A DNA stretch of 64,000 nt from Verrucomicrobiota bacterium (GCA_016871725.1 VHCL01000003.1:59714-123713); one strand, 5' to 3'. Positions 9,587-20,260 are shown, counted from the first letter of the stretch. Notes: generated by a model from the sequence alone, not told the origin. Numbers and translations: made by a program.

Positions 9587-11317
9587 ATGTCGACCATCCG
9601 TATCCTTGAGCCGACCGTGGCCAACCAGATCGCCGCCGGCGAGGTGGTGGAGCGCCCGGCCGCGGTCATCAAGGAGCTGCTCGAGAACTCCCTCGACGCC
9701 GGCGCCCGCCGCGTGACGGTCGACTTCTCCCGCGGGGGCAAGGCCCGCATGATCGTCGAGGACGACGGCAAGGGCATGACGGGCGACGAAGCCCTGCTGA
9801 GCCTCGAGCGCCACGCGACCAGCAAGATCCGGCTGGCCGCCGACCTCGATCGCATCGCGACCTTCGGCTTCCGCGGCGAGGCGCTCCCTTCCATCGCCAG
9901 CGTGGCGCGCTTCACGCTGCAGACGCGTCCGGCCGCGGCCCCCGCGGGCACGGAGATCGCGGTCAACGGCGGCAAGCTCATCCATCGGCGCGAACACGGG
10001 ATGGCCCCGGGCACGCGCATCGAGGTCGCCAACCTTTTCCATCCCGTCCCGGCCCGGCTCAAGTTCCTGAAGTCCGACGAGACCGAGGCCGCGCACATCG
10101 TGCGCCTCGTCCGTCTTTACGCGGTCGCCCATCCGGAGGTGGGTTTCCTGCTCCGCGAAGACGGCCGGGAGATCTTCCGTTCGCCGGGCGACGCGCCATT
10201 GCTGGACCGCGTCCGTGAGATCTGGGGCCGGCAGGTGGCCGAAGAGGTCACGCTGATGCCGGTCTTCGAGCGCCCGGGCATGCGTCTCAGCGGGCTGCTG
10301 GGCAAGCCGGGCGTCAGCCGCGGCACCCGCCAGGACCTCGTCACGGTGGTCAACGGCCGGCCGGTCGACAGCCGCACGATGGCCTTCGCGCTCACCGAGA
10401 GCTACCATACGCTGATCCCGAAGGGCCGCTACCCGCTGGCGTTCGTCTTCCTCGAGATGGATCCGGCGTGGGTCGACGTGAACGTCCACCCCTCCAAGCG
10501 CGAGGTGCGTTTCCGCGACGAGGCCAAGGTCCGCAATTTCCTCATCGAGTCCGTCCTCGCGGTCCTGCGCGCCCGGGGCGACGAAGGTCTGCCCGCCGAG
10601 ACCGTCCCGGCCGTCATGCCCGCCGCGCCTATGGCCGTCGACGCCCCGAGCGTCAGCGCGCCGGTCTCCGTCGGTTCCGCGCCGCCGGCCTACGTGCCGC
10701 CGTCCGCGCCCGCCCCGGTCTCGCCGGCCCATGCGCCCGCCGTCCGCCTCGGCTGGCGCCTGCTCTCGCGCCTGCGCGAAGAGCGCGCCGTCTTCGAGAC
10801 TCCGGCCGGACTGGCCGTGCTCGATCTCGGCGCCGCGCACCAGCGCGTGCTTTACGAATCCATCCTCGCGCAATTCACCGCGCAGAAGCCCGTCAGCCAG
10901 CCGCTCCTGGTCCCGCTGAGCATCGAGCTCGAGCCGTTGCCCGCCGCGGTGCTCAAGGAGCGCCTGCCGCTGCTGGCCTCCGCCGGCTTCGACTTCGAGG
11001 AATACGGCCGGAACTTCTGGCGGATCCAGGCGCTGCCCGCGTGGCTCGAGCCGGAGCAGGCCCTGGCCTTCGTGCGCGACCTCCTGGCCGAGATGGCCCG
11101 CCGCGAGGGCGATTTCGGCCGGCCCTCGCTGGCCTACGACGCCCTGGCCAAGCTCGCCGTCAACAAGGCCCGTCGCAAGGGCGACAGCCTGTCGGACGCC
11201 GAACTGATGGAGCTCGTACAGGCCTTGTTCCGCACCGCCCAGCCGGGCACGTGCCCGCGGGGCCGGCGGACGTACGTCGAGTGGACGGACGCGGACCTGA
11301 CCCGCCGTTTCGGCTGA
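9587..11317 (+). CDS. mutL: DNA mismatch repair protein MutL
   Basis: IRILEPTVANQIAAGEVVERPAAVIKELLENSLDAGA, FGFRGEALPSIASVARF; ATG at 9587. Confidence 0.93.
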   Translation: MSTIRILEPTVANQIAAGEVVERPAAVIKELLENSLDAGARRVTVDFSRGGKARMIVEDDGKGMTGDEALLSLERHATSKIRLAADLDRIATFGFRGEALPSIASVARFTLQTRPAAAPAGTEIAVNGGKLIHRREHGMAPGTRIEVANLFHPVPARLKFLKSDETEAAHIVRLVRLYAVAHPEVGFLLREDGREIFRSPGDAPLLDRVREIWGRQVAEEVTLMPVFERPGMRLSGLLGKPGVSRGTRQDLVTVVNGRPVDSRTMAFALTESYHTLIPKGRYPLAFVFLEMDPAWVDVNVHPSKREVRFRDEAKVRNFLIESVLAVLRARGDEGLPAETVPAVMPAAPMAVDAPSVSAPVSVGSAPPAYVPPSAPAPVSPAHAPAVRLGWRLLSRLREERAVFETPAGLAVLDLGAAHQRVLYESILAQFTAQKPVSQPLLVPLSIELEPLPAAVLKERLPLLASAGFDFEEYGRNFWRIQALPAWLEPEQALAFVRDLLAEMARREGDFGRPSLAYDALAKLAVNKARRKGDSLSDAELMELVQALFRTAQPGTCPRGRRTYVEWTDADLTRRFG

Positions 11318-13303
11318 TCAGCGGCGGCCCTTGGGGCGCTTGGGCGCGGCCGGCTTGCCTGTCCGCAGCGCCTCGATCTGGTCGCGCAGGGTGGCCGCGC
11401 GTTCGAACTGCAGTTCGTCCGCCGCCGCGAGCATCTCGGCTTCCATGTCGGCCAGCACGCGCGCGATGTCCCGGTCGTCGGTGCCTTCGGCCACCGCCAG
11501 CGCCGCGTCGGCCTCCAGCTCGACCAGGCTCTCCTCGATCCTGCGCTGCGTGCTCTTGGGCGTGATGCCGTGCTTCGTGTTGTAGGCCTCCTGGCGCTTG
11601 CGGCGGTCGCCGCAGATCGTCAGGGCGCGCGTGAGCGACTTCGTCATCACGTCGGCGTAGAGCAGGACCTTGCCTTCGAGGTGACGCGCGGCGCGGCCGG
11701 CGGTCTGGATGAGGCTCGTCTCGCTGCGGAGGAAGCCTTCCTTGTCGGCGTCGAGGATGCCGACGAGGGCGACTTCGGGGAGGTCGAGGCCTTCGCGGAG
11801 CAGGTTGACGCCCACGAGGACGTCGAAGTGGCCCGCGCGCAGGCGGCGGAGGATCTCGACGCGCTCGATGGCGTCGATGTCGGAGTGGAGGTATTCGACC
11901 TTCAGGCCGCTCTCCCGCATGAAGTTCGCGAGGTCCTCGGACATCCGCTTCGTGAGGGTCGTGACGAGCGTGCGGTGACCGCGGGCGGCGGAAGCCTTGG
12001 CTTCGCCGATGATGTCCTCGACCTGGCCGGCGATGGGGCGGACTTCCATGACCGGGTCGAGCAGGCCGGTCGGGCGGATGACCTGTTCGGCGATGACCGA
12101 CGAGACCTTGTATTCGTGGGGCGCCGGCGTGGCGGAGACGTAGACCGCCTGATCGACGAGCGCGTCGAACTCCTCCGGACGCAGCGGACGGTTCTCGAGG
12201 GCGGAGGGCAGGCGGAAGCCGAATTCGACGAGGCGTTCCTTGCGGGCGCGGTCGCCGTGGTACATTCCGCCGATCTGCGAGACCGAGACGTGGCTCTCGT
12301 CGATGAAGACCAGCTTGTCCTTCGGGAAGAAGTCCAGGAGGCAGTGCGGGCGCTCGCCAGGGCGGCGGCCGGACATGTGCATCGAGTAGTTCTCGATGCC
12401 CGGGCAGAAGCCCGTCTCGCGGAGCATCTCGAGGTCATGCTCGACGCGCAGGCGGATGCGCTGGGCCTCCACGAGGCGGTTCTGCTTCTCGAAATAAGCC
12501 ACGCGTTCCTCTAGCTCGGCGCGGATGGCGTCGCCGGCGGCCTTCACGCGGCCGGGGGCCATCACGTACTGGTTGGCCGGGTAGAGGTCGAACTTCTGGA
12601 GCTGCTTGCCCGGTTTGACGCTCACCGGGTCGAGCTCGCGGATGGCCTCGAGCGTGTCGCCCCAGAATTCCAGGCGGACGGCCGATTCCATGTAGGCCGG
12701 CCAGACGTCGATCGTCTCCCCGCGCGCGCGGAAGTTGCAGCGCTCGAGGATGGCGTCGTTGCGCACGTACTGGTTGGCCACGAGCTTGGCCAGCAGCTCG
12801 TCGCGGCGGAGGGTCATCCCCGCCTTTAGCGCGATCATCGCGGCCAGGAAGTCCTCGGGCGAGCCGAGGCCATAGATGCAGGAGACCGAGGCGATCACCA
12901 CGACGTCGCGGCGGGAGAGCAGGGCGCTGCTGGCGCTGATGCGCAGGCGTTCGATGTCCTCGTTGATGGCCGAGTCCTTCTCGATGAAGGTGTCCGTCGC
13001 CGGCACGTAGGCCTCGGGCTGGTAGTAGTCGTAGTAGCTGACGAAATATTCGACCGCGTTCTCGGGGAAGAAGTTCTTGAATTCCGAGTACAGCTGGGCG
13101 GCCAGCGTCTTGTTGTGCGAGATGATGAGCGCGGGGCGCTGCTGCTGCGCGATCAGGTTCGCCATCGTGAACGTCTTGCCCGAGCCCGTCACGCCGAGGA
13201 GCGTCTGGCGGCCGTTACCCGCGCGGAGGGAGGCGTCGAGCGCGGCGATCGCGGCCGGCTGGTCGCCCATCGGGCGGTAGTCGGATTTGAGGCGGAATTC
13301 CAT
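11318..13303 (-). CDS. uvrB: UvrABC system protein B
   Basis: [53 protein letters not shown]-terminal UVR domain. Confidence 0.96.
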   Translation of the reverse strand: MEFRLKSDYRPMGDQPAAIAALDASLRAGNGRQTLLGVTGSGKTFTMANLIAQQQRPALIISHNKTLAAQLYSEFKNFFPENAVEYFVSYYDYYQPEAYVPATDTFIEKDSAINEDIERLRISASSALLSRRDVVVIASVSCIYGLGSPEDFLAAMIALKAGMTLRRDELLAKLVANQYVRNDAILERCNFRARGETIDVWPAYMESAVRLEFWGDTLEAIRELDPVSVKPGKQLQKFDLYPANQYVMAPGRVKAAGDAIRAELEERVAYFEKQNRLVEAQRIRLRVEHDLEMLRETGFCPGIENYSMHMSGRRPGERPHCLLDFFPKDKLVFIDESHVSVSQIGGMYHGDRARKERLVEFGFRLPSALENRPLRPEEFDALVDQAVYVSATPAPHEYKVSSVIAEQVIRPTGLLDPVMEVRPIAGQVEDIIGEAKASAARGHRTLVTTLTKRMSEDLANFMRESGLKVEYLHSDIDAIERVEILRRLRAGHFDVLVGVNLLREGLDLPEVALVGILDADKEGFLRSETSLIQTAGRAARHLEGKVLLYADVMTKSLTRALTICGDRRKRQEAYNTKHGITPKSTQRRIEESLVELEADAALAVAEGTDDRDIARVLADMEAEMLAAADELQFERAATLRDQIEALRTGKPAAPKRPKGRR

Positions 13304-13304
13304 C

Positions 13305-13970
13305 TCAGCCCAGGCGCCCGCGGGCGAGCCACCGCGGGTCGACTTCGGAGAGGTCCTGCACGATGCGGTGGGCGCCGACGGGCGCCAGCTGTTCGCGGGT
13401 GTTGGTCGTCGCGAGCGCGATCGTGATGAAGCCGCCGGCCAGGCCGGCCTGCAGGCCCGAGAAGGAATCCTCGAAGACAAAGGACGTCGCCGGGTCGCCG
13501 CCGCCGAGGGCGCAGGCCTTCAGGAAGACTTCCGGGTCGGGCTTGCCCTTCGTGACGTCCTCGCTGGCGACCGCGCCGGCGAAGAAATGGCCGATGCCGA
13601 AGAGTTCGAACGAGAGGGCGAGGTTCTCCTTATGCGTCGACGTGCCGATCACGCAGGGGATGCCGAGGTCGTTGAGCGCGCCGCAGAGCTCGCGGACGCC
13701 GGGGAGCAGGCGGACGTGGCCGGTGCGGGCGATGTCGCGGTAGAGGGCTTCCTTGCGGTTCGAAAGGCGCCTCACCTCGGCGGGGTCACGCGTCCAGTTC
13801 AGGATGTCCGGGATGATCAGCTCGTTTCGCTTGCCGAAGCCGCGCTTGAAGTGGTCGGCCGGCAACGGGAGATTCTCCTCCTTGGCGAGGGCTTCCCAGG
13901 AGCGTTCATGGGCGACGGAGGAGTCGATGACGACTCCGTCCCAGTCGAAGACGGCGACGGTGCGGGGCAT
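13305..13970 (-). CDS. HAD-family hydrolase (phosphoglucomutase/Gph-like)
   Basis: VFDWDGVVIDSS, GTSTHKENL, KGKPDPEVFLKA, VFEDSFSGLQAG. Confidence 0.85.
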   Translation of the reverse strand: MPRTVAVFDWDGVVIDSSVAHERSWEALAKEENLPLPADHFKRGFGKRNELIIPDILNWTRDPAEVRRLSNRKEALYRDIARTGHVRLLPGVRELCGALNDLGIPCVIGTSTHKENLALSFELFGIGHFFAGAVASEDVTKGKPDPEVFLKACALGGGDPATSFVFEDSFSGLQAGLAGGFITIALATTNTREQLAPVGAHRIVQDLSEVDPRWLARGRLG

Positions 13971-13973
13971 GGT

Positions 13974-15452
13974 TCAATGCTTGTCCCAGGGCAGCGTGAC
14001 CTTGATCGGGCGATGCTCCCAGACGTTGAAGGGTTCGAACATCTGGCCCGGCGCGAGGATGCCGTTCGGGTCGAGGGCCTGTTTGACGGCGCGCATGGCG
14101 GCGATCTCCTCCGGCGTGTGCTGCAGCGAGAGGAAAGGGGACTTCGCCAGGCCGATGCCGTGCTCGCCCGTGATGGCGCCGCCGAGTTCGACGACCTTCT
14201 CCATGACCTCGCGGATGGCCTGCTCGGCCTTCCGGCAGTGCTCCGGATCGAACCGGTCGTACATGATGTGCACGTGGAAGTTGCCGTCGGCGGCGTGGCC
14301 GAAGGTCGGGGTCGCCAGGCCGATGCGGTCGCGGACCTCGCGGGTGAAGCGGAGCAGGGCGACGTAACTGCGGATCGGCACCACCACGTCTTCGTTCAGC
14401 TTGGCGTCGCCCAGGGCGAACATCGCCTGGGAGCAGGTGCGGCGGAGCTCCCAGAGGGCTTCGGCTTCGGCGGGGTCTTCGGGCGCGCGGAAGGCGACCG
14501 CGTGACGTCTCGCCCAGGCGACGACCTGGGCCGCATCGTCGGCGAGCGCGGCGGGGTGTCCGTCGAGCTCGACGAGCAGGGCCGCGTGCGTCTCGGCGGA
14601 GCCGCCCAGTTCGGCGTCGCTGAAGACGCGCTTCCCGCGGCGCTTCTCGGTCGCGGCGACCGTCTGGACGTCGAGGAATTCGAGCACCGACGGATTCACG
14701 CGCCGGGAGATGAGCTCGATGGCGGCCTCGAGCGCGGCTTCGTCCGTGCGGAAGGCCAGGAGGAAGGTGCGGCGGGCGGCGGGCAGGGCGGAGAGCTTCA
14801 GCGTCGCCTGCGTGATCACGCCGAGCGTGCCTTCGGAGCCGATCCACAGGTCGCGCAGGTTGAGGCCGCTGACGAACTTCCGGAGCGGGGCGCCCCAGCG
14901 GACCTTCTCGCCGGTGGGCAGGAAGCCCTCGAGGGCGTAGACGTGGTCGCGGACCACGCCGTACTTGGCCGCGCGCAGGCCGCCCGCGTTGGTGGCGAGG
15001 TTGCCGCCGATGCTGCAGTGCTTCACCGACGACGGGTCGGGCGGGAAGAAGAGGCCGTGCGGCGCGGCGAGGTCGTTGATGTGCGCGGTGATCGCCCCGG
15101 GCTGGACGGTCGCCATCGCCGAGACCGGATCGACCTCGATCTTGTCCCAGTGGTCCAGGTGGATGACCCAGCCGCCTTGGACGGGGGCGCAGGCGCCGGT
15201 CGTGCCGGTGCCGCGGCCGCGGACCGTCACGGGCACACGATGCGCGTTGGCGAGCCGCAGCGTGACGCCGATGTCGTCCTCCGTGGCCGGGCGGACGACC
15301 GCCTCGGGCATGAAGGACAGCCGCAGGTTGTCGAAGGACGCCGCGAAGCAGGCCGCCTCGTCGGTCCGGACGACATCCGGACCCAGCTTCGCCAGGAGGG
15401 CCTGGGTGGCGGCGGGATGCGTCTGGGCGGGAAGGCTCACGCCTCCCATCAA
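13974..15452 (-). CDS. FAD-linked oxidase, glycolate oxidase/D-lactate dehydrogenase (GlcD-like)
   Basis: VTVRGRGTGTTGACAPVQGGWVIHLD, CSIGGNLATNAGGLRAAKYG, GEHGIGLAKSPFL. Confidence 0.88.
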   Translation of the reverse strand: MMGGVSLPAQTHPAATQALLAKLGPDVVRTDEAACFAASFDNLRLSFMPEAVVRPATEDDIGVTLRLANAHRVPVTVRGRGTGTTGACAPVQGGWVIHLDHWDKIEVDPVSAMATVQPGAITAHINDLAAPHGLFFPPDPSSVKHCSIGGNLATNAGGLRAAKYGVVRDHVYALEGFLPTGEKVRWGAPLRKFVSGLNLRDLWIGSEGTLGVITQATLKLSALPAARRTFLLAFRTDEAALEAAIELISRRVNPSVLEFLDVQTVAATEKRRGKRVFSDAELGGSAETHAALLVELDGHPAALADDAAQVVAWARRHAVAFRAPEDPAEAEALWELRRTCSQAMFALGDAKLNEDVVVPIRSYVALLRFTREVRDRIGLATPTFGHAADGNFHVHIMYDRFDPEHCRKAEQAIREVMEKVVELGGAITGEHGIGLAKSPFLSLQHTPEEIAAMRAVKQALDPNGILAPGQMFEPFNVWEHRPIKVTLPWDKH

Positions 15453-15458
15453 GCAGGG

Positions 15459-17423
15459 TTAGCCCAGTTCGGCAAGCCACGCCGTCGCCTCGGCGTCGGA
15501 AGGCATGCGCCAGTCGCCGCGGGGGGACAGGGCCAGCGAGCCCACCTTGGGCCCGTCGGGCATCACGGAGCGCTTGAACTGCTGGCTGAAGAAGCGGTTC
15601 AGGAAGGTGCGCAGCCAGTGGCGGATCTCCGTCTGGTCGTATTTGCCGGCGAACGCGTGCTCGGCGATCCAGAGGACCTTCGAAGGGCGGAAGCCGTTGC
15701 GGATGACGTGATACAGGAAGAAGTCGTGGAGCTCGTAGGGGCCGACCAGCATCTCCGTCTGCTGGGCGATCTCCCCGTCGGCGCCGGGCGGGAGCAGCTC
15801 CGGGCTGACCGGGGTGGCCACGATGTCCTCGAGGATGGCGCGTTCGGTGCCGACGTGGCGGGCGTGGGCGGCCCAGGCGACGAGGTGCTTCACCAAGGTC
15901 TTCGGCACGCCGATGTTCACGTGGTACATCGACATGTGGTCGGCGTTGAACGTGCACCAGCCGAGCGCGGCTTCGGAGAGGTCGCCCGTGCCGACGACGA
16001 AGCCGTGGCTCTGGTTGGCGACGTCCATCAGGATCTGCGTGCGCTCGCGGGCCTGGGCGTTCTCGAAGGTGACGTCGTGCTTGCCGGCGGGGTGCTGGAT
16101 GTCGCGCAGGTGGCGTTCGACCGCCTCGCCGATCGGGATCTCCCGGGCGGTGATGCCGAGCGCCTCCATGAGGCGCATGGCGTTGACCCGCGTACGGGCC
16201 GACGTGCCGGGGCCCGGCATGGTGAGCCCGATGATGCCCTTGCGGTCGAGGCCGAGGCGGTGGAAGGCCTCGAGCGTGACGAGCAGGGCGAGGGTCGAAT
16301 CCAGGCCGCCGGAGACGCCGATGACGACGTGTTTCTGGCCCGTGTGGCGGAGCCGGCGGGCGAGGCCGGTGGACTGGATGGCGAAGATCTCCTGGCAGTT
16401 CTCGTCTCGACGGTGCGGGTCCGCCGGGACGAACGGGTGCTGGCTGAACCGCCGGCGCAGCTTCGGCGTCTGGCCGGCCGGGACGCCGAGGGTGAAGCCG
16501 ACCATGCGCGGGCGGACGGCGACGGGCGCGCCGAAGAAGGTGCTGTTGCGACGACGTTCGGCCGCGAGGCGGTCGAGGTCGATCTGCGAGACGATCAGGG
16601 CCAGGTCGAAGCGGAAGCGTTCGGATTCGCCGAGGACGACGCCGTTCTCGGCGATCAGGCCGTGGCCGCTGTAGACGATGTCTGTGCTCGATTCGCCGGC
16701 GCCGGCGGCGGCGTAGACGTACGCCGCGAGGCAGCGGGCGGACTGCGACTTCACCAGGTCGCGCCGGTAGGCGGCCTTGGTCAGGAGCTCGTCGCTGGCC
16801 GAAAGGTTGCAGAGCAGGGTGGCGCCGGCGAGGGCCTGGGCGCCGCTGGGGGGCTCGACGGCCCAGAGGTCTTCGCAGATCTCGACGCCGAGCACGCAGT
16901 CCGGCATGTCGGTCGCCTGGAAGAGCAGGTCGGTGCCGAACGGGACCTTCTGGCCGAGGAGTTCGATCTCGGCGACCGGGGCGACCCGGGCGGAGGCGAA
17001 CCAGCGCTGCTCGTAGAATTCCCCGGTGTTGGGCAGGTGGGTCTTCGGGACGACCCCGAGGACCTTGCCGCGGGAGAGCACCACGGCCACGTTGAAGAGG
17101 CGTCCGTTGACCTCCAGGGGGGCGCCGACGAGGGCGGTCAGGCCCAGCTTCGCGGTGGCCTCGCCGACGTGTCCTAGGGCCTTCAGGGCGCCGTTGAGGA
17201 GGGTCCGCTGGCCGAAGAGGTCGCCGCAGCTGTAGCCGGTAAGGCAGAGTTCAGGCAGGACCACGATTTCCACCCCCTCTTGGGCCGCTTTTTCCAGGGC
17301 TTGGATAATCAGGGCGGCGTTGGCCGCAGGGTCCCCCAGACGGAGGGCCGGCGAGGCGGCCGCCACGGTCACGAAACCGTGCTGGTGGATGCGGTTGGAC
17401 ATCAAAGGACTGGTATCCGTCAT
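15459..17423 (-). CDS. nadE: NAD+ synthase, glutamine-dependent (nitrilase domain + NadE)
   Basis: E/K/C triad (VVLPELCLTGY, VPKTHLPN, GVEICEDLW) and GVSGGLDSTLALLV. Confidence 0.9.
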   Translation of the reverse strand: MTDTSPLMSNRIHQHGFVTVAAASPALRLGDPAANAALIIQALEKAAQEGVEIVVLPELCLTGYSCGDLFGQRTLLNGALKALGHVGEATAKLGLTALVGAPLEVNGRLFNVAVVLSRGKVLGVVPKTHLPNTGEFYEQRWFASARVAPVAEIELLGQKVPFGTDLLFQATDMPDCVLGVEICEDLWAVEPPSGAQALAGATLLCNLSASDELLTKAAYRRDLVKSQSARCLAAYVYAAAGAGESSTDIVYSGHGLIAENGVVLGESERFRFDLALIVSQIDLDRLAAERRRNSTFFGAPVAVRPRMVGFTLGVPAGQTPKLRRRFSQHPFVPADPHRRDENCQEIFAIQSTGLARRLRHTGQKHVVIGVSGGLDSTLALLVTLEAFHRLGLDRKGIIGLTMPGPGTSARTRVNAMRLMEALGITAREIPIGEAVERHLRDIQHPAGKHDVTFENAQARERTQILMDVANQSHGFVVGTGDLSEAALGWCTFNADHMSMYHVNIGVPKTLVKHLVAWAAHARHVGTERAILEDIVATPVSPELLPPGADGEIAQQTEMLVGPYELHDFFLYHVIRNGFRPSKVLWIAEHAFAGKYDQTEIRHWLRTFLNRFFSQQFKRSVMPDGPKVGSLALSPRGDWRMPSDAEATAWLAELG

Positions 17424-17487
17424 GTTCACCGTTGACCGAAGGGGAGGCAACCCGAAAGGTCTGCCCAACCCTGTCAAAGGGGGCCTT

Positions 17488-18441
17488 ATGTCCGCTCAGC
17501 CGCTCAAAGAAGTCCGTATCTTTTCGCCTGCCACCGTGGCCAACGTGGCCTGCGGTTTCGACGTCCTTGGCTTCTGCATCGACGCCCCCGGCGACGAGAT
17601 CGTGGCCCGCTTCTCGCCGACCCCCGGACTGCGCATCACCAGGATCACCGGCGACGACGGCCGCCTGCCGCTCGACTCCAAGAAGAACACCGCCGGCGTC
17701 TCCGCCCACGCGCTCCTCCGCCACCTCGGCAAGAGCGACGTCGGCATCGAGATGGAGATCCACAAGAAGATGCCCTTCGGCAGCGGCCTCGGCTCCAGCG
17801 CCGCGAGCGCGGTCGGCGGCGCCTTCGTGGTCAACCGCCTGCTCGGCGAGCCGCTGACGCGTCGTCAGCTCCTGCCTTTCGTGGTCGCCGGCGAAGCCGC
17901 GGCCGACGGCGCCTGGCATGCCGACAACGTCGGCCCGTGCCTCCTCGGCGGCATCACCCTCATCCGCTCCAACGCCGAGCTCGACGTCATGGACGTGACG
18001 ATCCCCGAGCGTCTCTGGGCCGCGGTCGTGCACCCGGACATCGTCGTGCTGACCAAGGTCGCCCGCGAGATCATGCCGCGCCAGGTCCAGCTCGAGACCT
18101 CGACGCAGCAGAGCGGCAACCTCGGCGGCCTGCTGTGCGGCTTCTTCAAGAGCGACTACGCGCTCATCGGCCGTTCGCTCCACGACCTCATCGCCGAGCC
18201 CCATCGCCATCGCCTGATCCCCGAATTCTATCGCGCCAAGGCCGCCGCCATGGCCGCCGGCGCGCTCGGTTTCTCGATCTCCGGCGCCGGCCCCAGCGTG
18301 TTCGCGCTCTGCGAAGGCGAGGAGACCGCCCGGAAGGTCGCCGCCGCCGTCGCCGCCGTGTTCTCCTCGGTGCCGATCAAGGCCACGCCTTACGTCTCGC
18401 GCATCAATCCCAAGGGTGTCCATGTCCTCTCCGAGTCCTAA
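17488..18441 (+). CDS. thrB: Homoserine kinase
   Basis: FSPATVANVACGFDVLGFC, KMPFGSGLGSSAASAVGGA. Confidence 0.92.
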   Translation: MSAQPLKEVRIFSPATVANVACGFDVLGFCIDAPGDEIVARFSPTPGLRITRITGDDGRLPLDSKKNTAGVSAHALLRHLGKSDVGIEMEIHKKMPFGSGLGSSAASAVGGAFVVNRLLGEPLTRRQLLPFVVAGEAAADGAWHADNVGPCLLGGITLIRSNAELDVMDVTIPERLWAAVVHPDIVVLTKVAREIMPRQVQLETSTQQSGNLGGLLCGFFKSDYALIGRSLHDLIAEPHRHRLIPEFYRAKAAAMAAGALGFSISGAGPSVFALCEGEETARKVAAAVAAVFSSVPIKATPYVSRINPKGVHVLSES

Positions 18442-19756
18442 GCTGGAATTCGTCTCCACCGCCGACGCGTCCTGCCGCGGTTCCCTCCGCGACGTGCTGC
18501 TTTCGGCCATGCCGGCCAAGGGCGGCCTCTGGGTGCCGACGCGGATCCCGCAGATCGCCTCCGACTTCGTGGAGCGTCACCGCGACGCCTCCTACGCCGA
18601 CCTCGCCGAGGCCGTCGTGGCCCCGTATTTCGGCGAGGTGCTCGGGCCGGCGGCGCTGCGCGAGCTCTGCCAGGAAGCCTTCAATTTCCCGGTGCCGCTC
18701 GTGCGCCCGGAGAAGCTCAAGGGCACCCCGGCCGAACGCATCGCCGTCCTCGAACTCTTCCAGGGGCCTTCCGCCGCCTTCAAGGACTTCGCCGTCCGCA
18801 CGCTCGTGCGCGTCACCGCGCGCGTCCTCGGCGATGAGTTCCCGCAGCTGACCGTCCTCGCCGCGACCTCCGGCGACACCGGCGCCGCCGTGACCGAAGC
18901 CTGCGCCGGCGTCCCCGGCGTGCGCGCCGTGGTCCTCTATCCCCGCGTCGGCGTCAGCGGCGTGCAGGAATCCCAGATCGCGCGTCCCCGCCCCGGCGTG
19001 GTCGCCCTTTCCGTCGACGGCACGTTCGACGACTGCCAGGCGATGGTGAAGCGCGCGCTGGCCGACGAGTCCCTGCGCCGGCGCCGCCCGTTGCTGACCG
19101 CCAATTCCATCAACCCGGTGCGCCTGATCGCGCAGGTCCCGTTCGCCTTCCATGCCAAGCGCCTGCTGGCTCCCGGCCGGCGCATGGGCATCGTGGTGCC
19201 TTCCGGCAACCTCGGCAACGTCGGCGCCGTGCAGCTCGCCCGCCGCATGGGCCTGGACGTCGCCGCGCTCGTCGCCGCGACGAACACCAACTCCCCGTTG
19301 CCCGACCTCTTCGCCACCGGCGAGTACCGTCCGCGGCGCGCCGTGCCCACGGCGTCCAACGCCATGGACATCGGCGACCCGAACAACCTCAGCCGCCTGC
19401 TCGCCTGGCGCGAGGGCGGTCCCGCCGTGGAGGCCGTCACCGTGGACGACCGGGCCACGCTTGACGCCATGCGTCGCGTCCGCGACGCCAGCGGCTACGT
19501 CCTCTGTCCGCACTCCGCCGTCGGCTGGAAGGCCGCGGAGGACCTCCTGGCCCGGGACGGCGCCAAGCTCGACGACGTCATCGTCTTCGGCACCGCGCAC
19601 CCCGCCAAGTTCCCCGACGTCCTGGAGCAGGCCTTCGGCGACGCCCATGCCTCCCGTTTCCCGGGCGAGCTGCCGGCGCCGGCGCCGCTCCGGATCGGCA
19701 ACGACTTCGCGGCCGTCCGCCAGGTCCTCGAATCCGAGGCCGGCTTCGGCCGCTGA
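18422..19756 (+). CDS. thrC: Threonine synthase
   Basis: LELFQGPSAAFKDFAVR, LAATSGDTGAAV, PSGNLGNVGAVQLARRMG; overlaps thrB end. Confidence 0.92.
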   Translation: MSSPSPKLEFVSTADASCRGSLRDVLLSAMPAKGGLWVPTRIPQIASDFVERHRDASYADLAEAVVAPYFGEVLGPAALRELCQEAFNFPVPLVRPEKLKGTPAERIAVLELFQGPSAAFKDFAVRTLVRVTARVLGDEFPQLTVLAATSGDTGAAVTEACAGVPGVRAVVLYPRVGVSGVQESQIARPRPGVVALSVDGTFDDCQAMVKRALADESLRRRRPLLTANSINPVRLIAQVPFAFHAKRLLAPGRRMGIVVPSGNLGNVGAVQLARRMGLDVAALVAATNTNSPLPDLFATGEYRPRRAVPTASNAMDIGDPNNLSRLLAWREGGPAVEAVTVDDRATLDAMRRVRDASGYVLCPHSAVGWKAAEDLLARDGAKLDDVIVFGTAHPAKFPDVLEQAFGDAHASRFPGELPAPAPLRIGNDFAAVRQVLESEAGFGR

Positions 19757-19767
19757 GTCCGGGCACG

Positions 19768-19790
19768 AAAAAGCCGCCTTGCGGCGGCGG
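19768..19790 (-). terminator. Rho-independent terminator for the ExbD operon
   Basis: GCCGCC-TTGC-GGCGGC stem with an A-run on the plus strand (U-run on minus). Confidence 0.55.
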
Positions 19791-19813
19791 TCTTCGGCGG
19801 CTGTCCGGCCGGC

Positions 19814-20257
19814 TTATTCGGTGTCGGACACCGCGAACGTCACGTTCGTGATGTTCGCCTTGGCCAGGATATCGAGGACGTTGATGACGCGCTCGTAGCG
19901 GGCGTTCTCTTCGGCCTGCACCGTGATGAGGAGCTTGGTCTTGGACTGCTCGGCGGCCTGGCCCATCAGCTTCATCTGGTTGTAGAGGTTCTCGAGGAGC
20001 TTGTCGCCGGGCGGGCCGACCGGGTCTTCGTTGAGGGTGACTTCGCCGGTCTCGCTGACGCCGATGGTGACCTCGTCGGGGAGTTCGGTCTCCTTGGCGG
20101 TCTCGGCGTTGCCGGGCAGGGTGGTCTTGAGCTCATGCTCCACCTTGACGGCGCCGGCCATGACCATGAAGAAGAGCATGATCACGAAGACCACGTCGAT
20201 CATCGGCGCGATCTGGAAGCCCGGGGCGGCGTCGGCCGGCTGTTCTTTCTGCTTCAT
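19814..20257 (-). CDS. ExbD/TolR-family protein
   Basis: FQIAPMIDVVFVIMLFFMVMAGAV TM helix with conserved Asp. Confidence 0.9.
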   Translation of the reverse strand: MKQKEQPADAAPGFQIAPMIDVVFVIMLFFMVMAGAVKVEHELKTTLPGNAETAKETELPDEVTIGVSETGEVTLNEDPVGPPGDKLLENLYNQMKLMGQAAEQSKTKLLITVQAEENARYERVINVLDILAKANITNVTFAVSDTE

Positions 20258-20260
20258 GGC

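Noticed and set aside
13287-17177. 1296-aa plus-strand ORF
   Set aside because: Antisense to the HAD gene, GlcD-like gene and nadE, all with strong family motifs; low-complexity Asp/Glu/Val/Gly/Arg translation typical of high-GC shadow frames.
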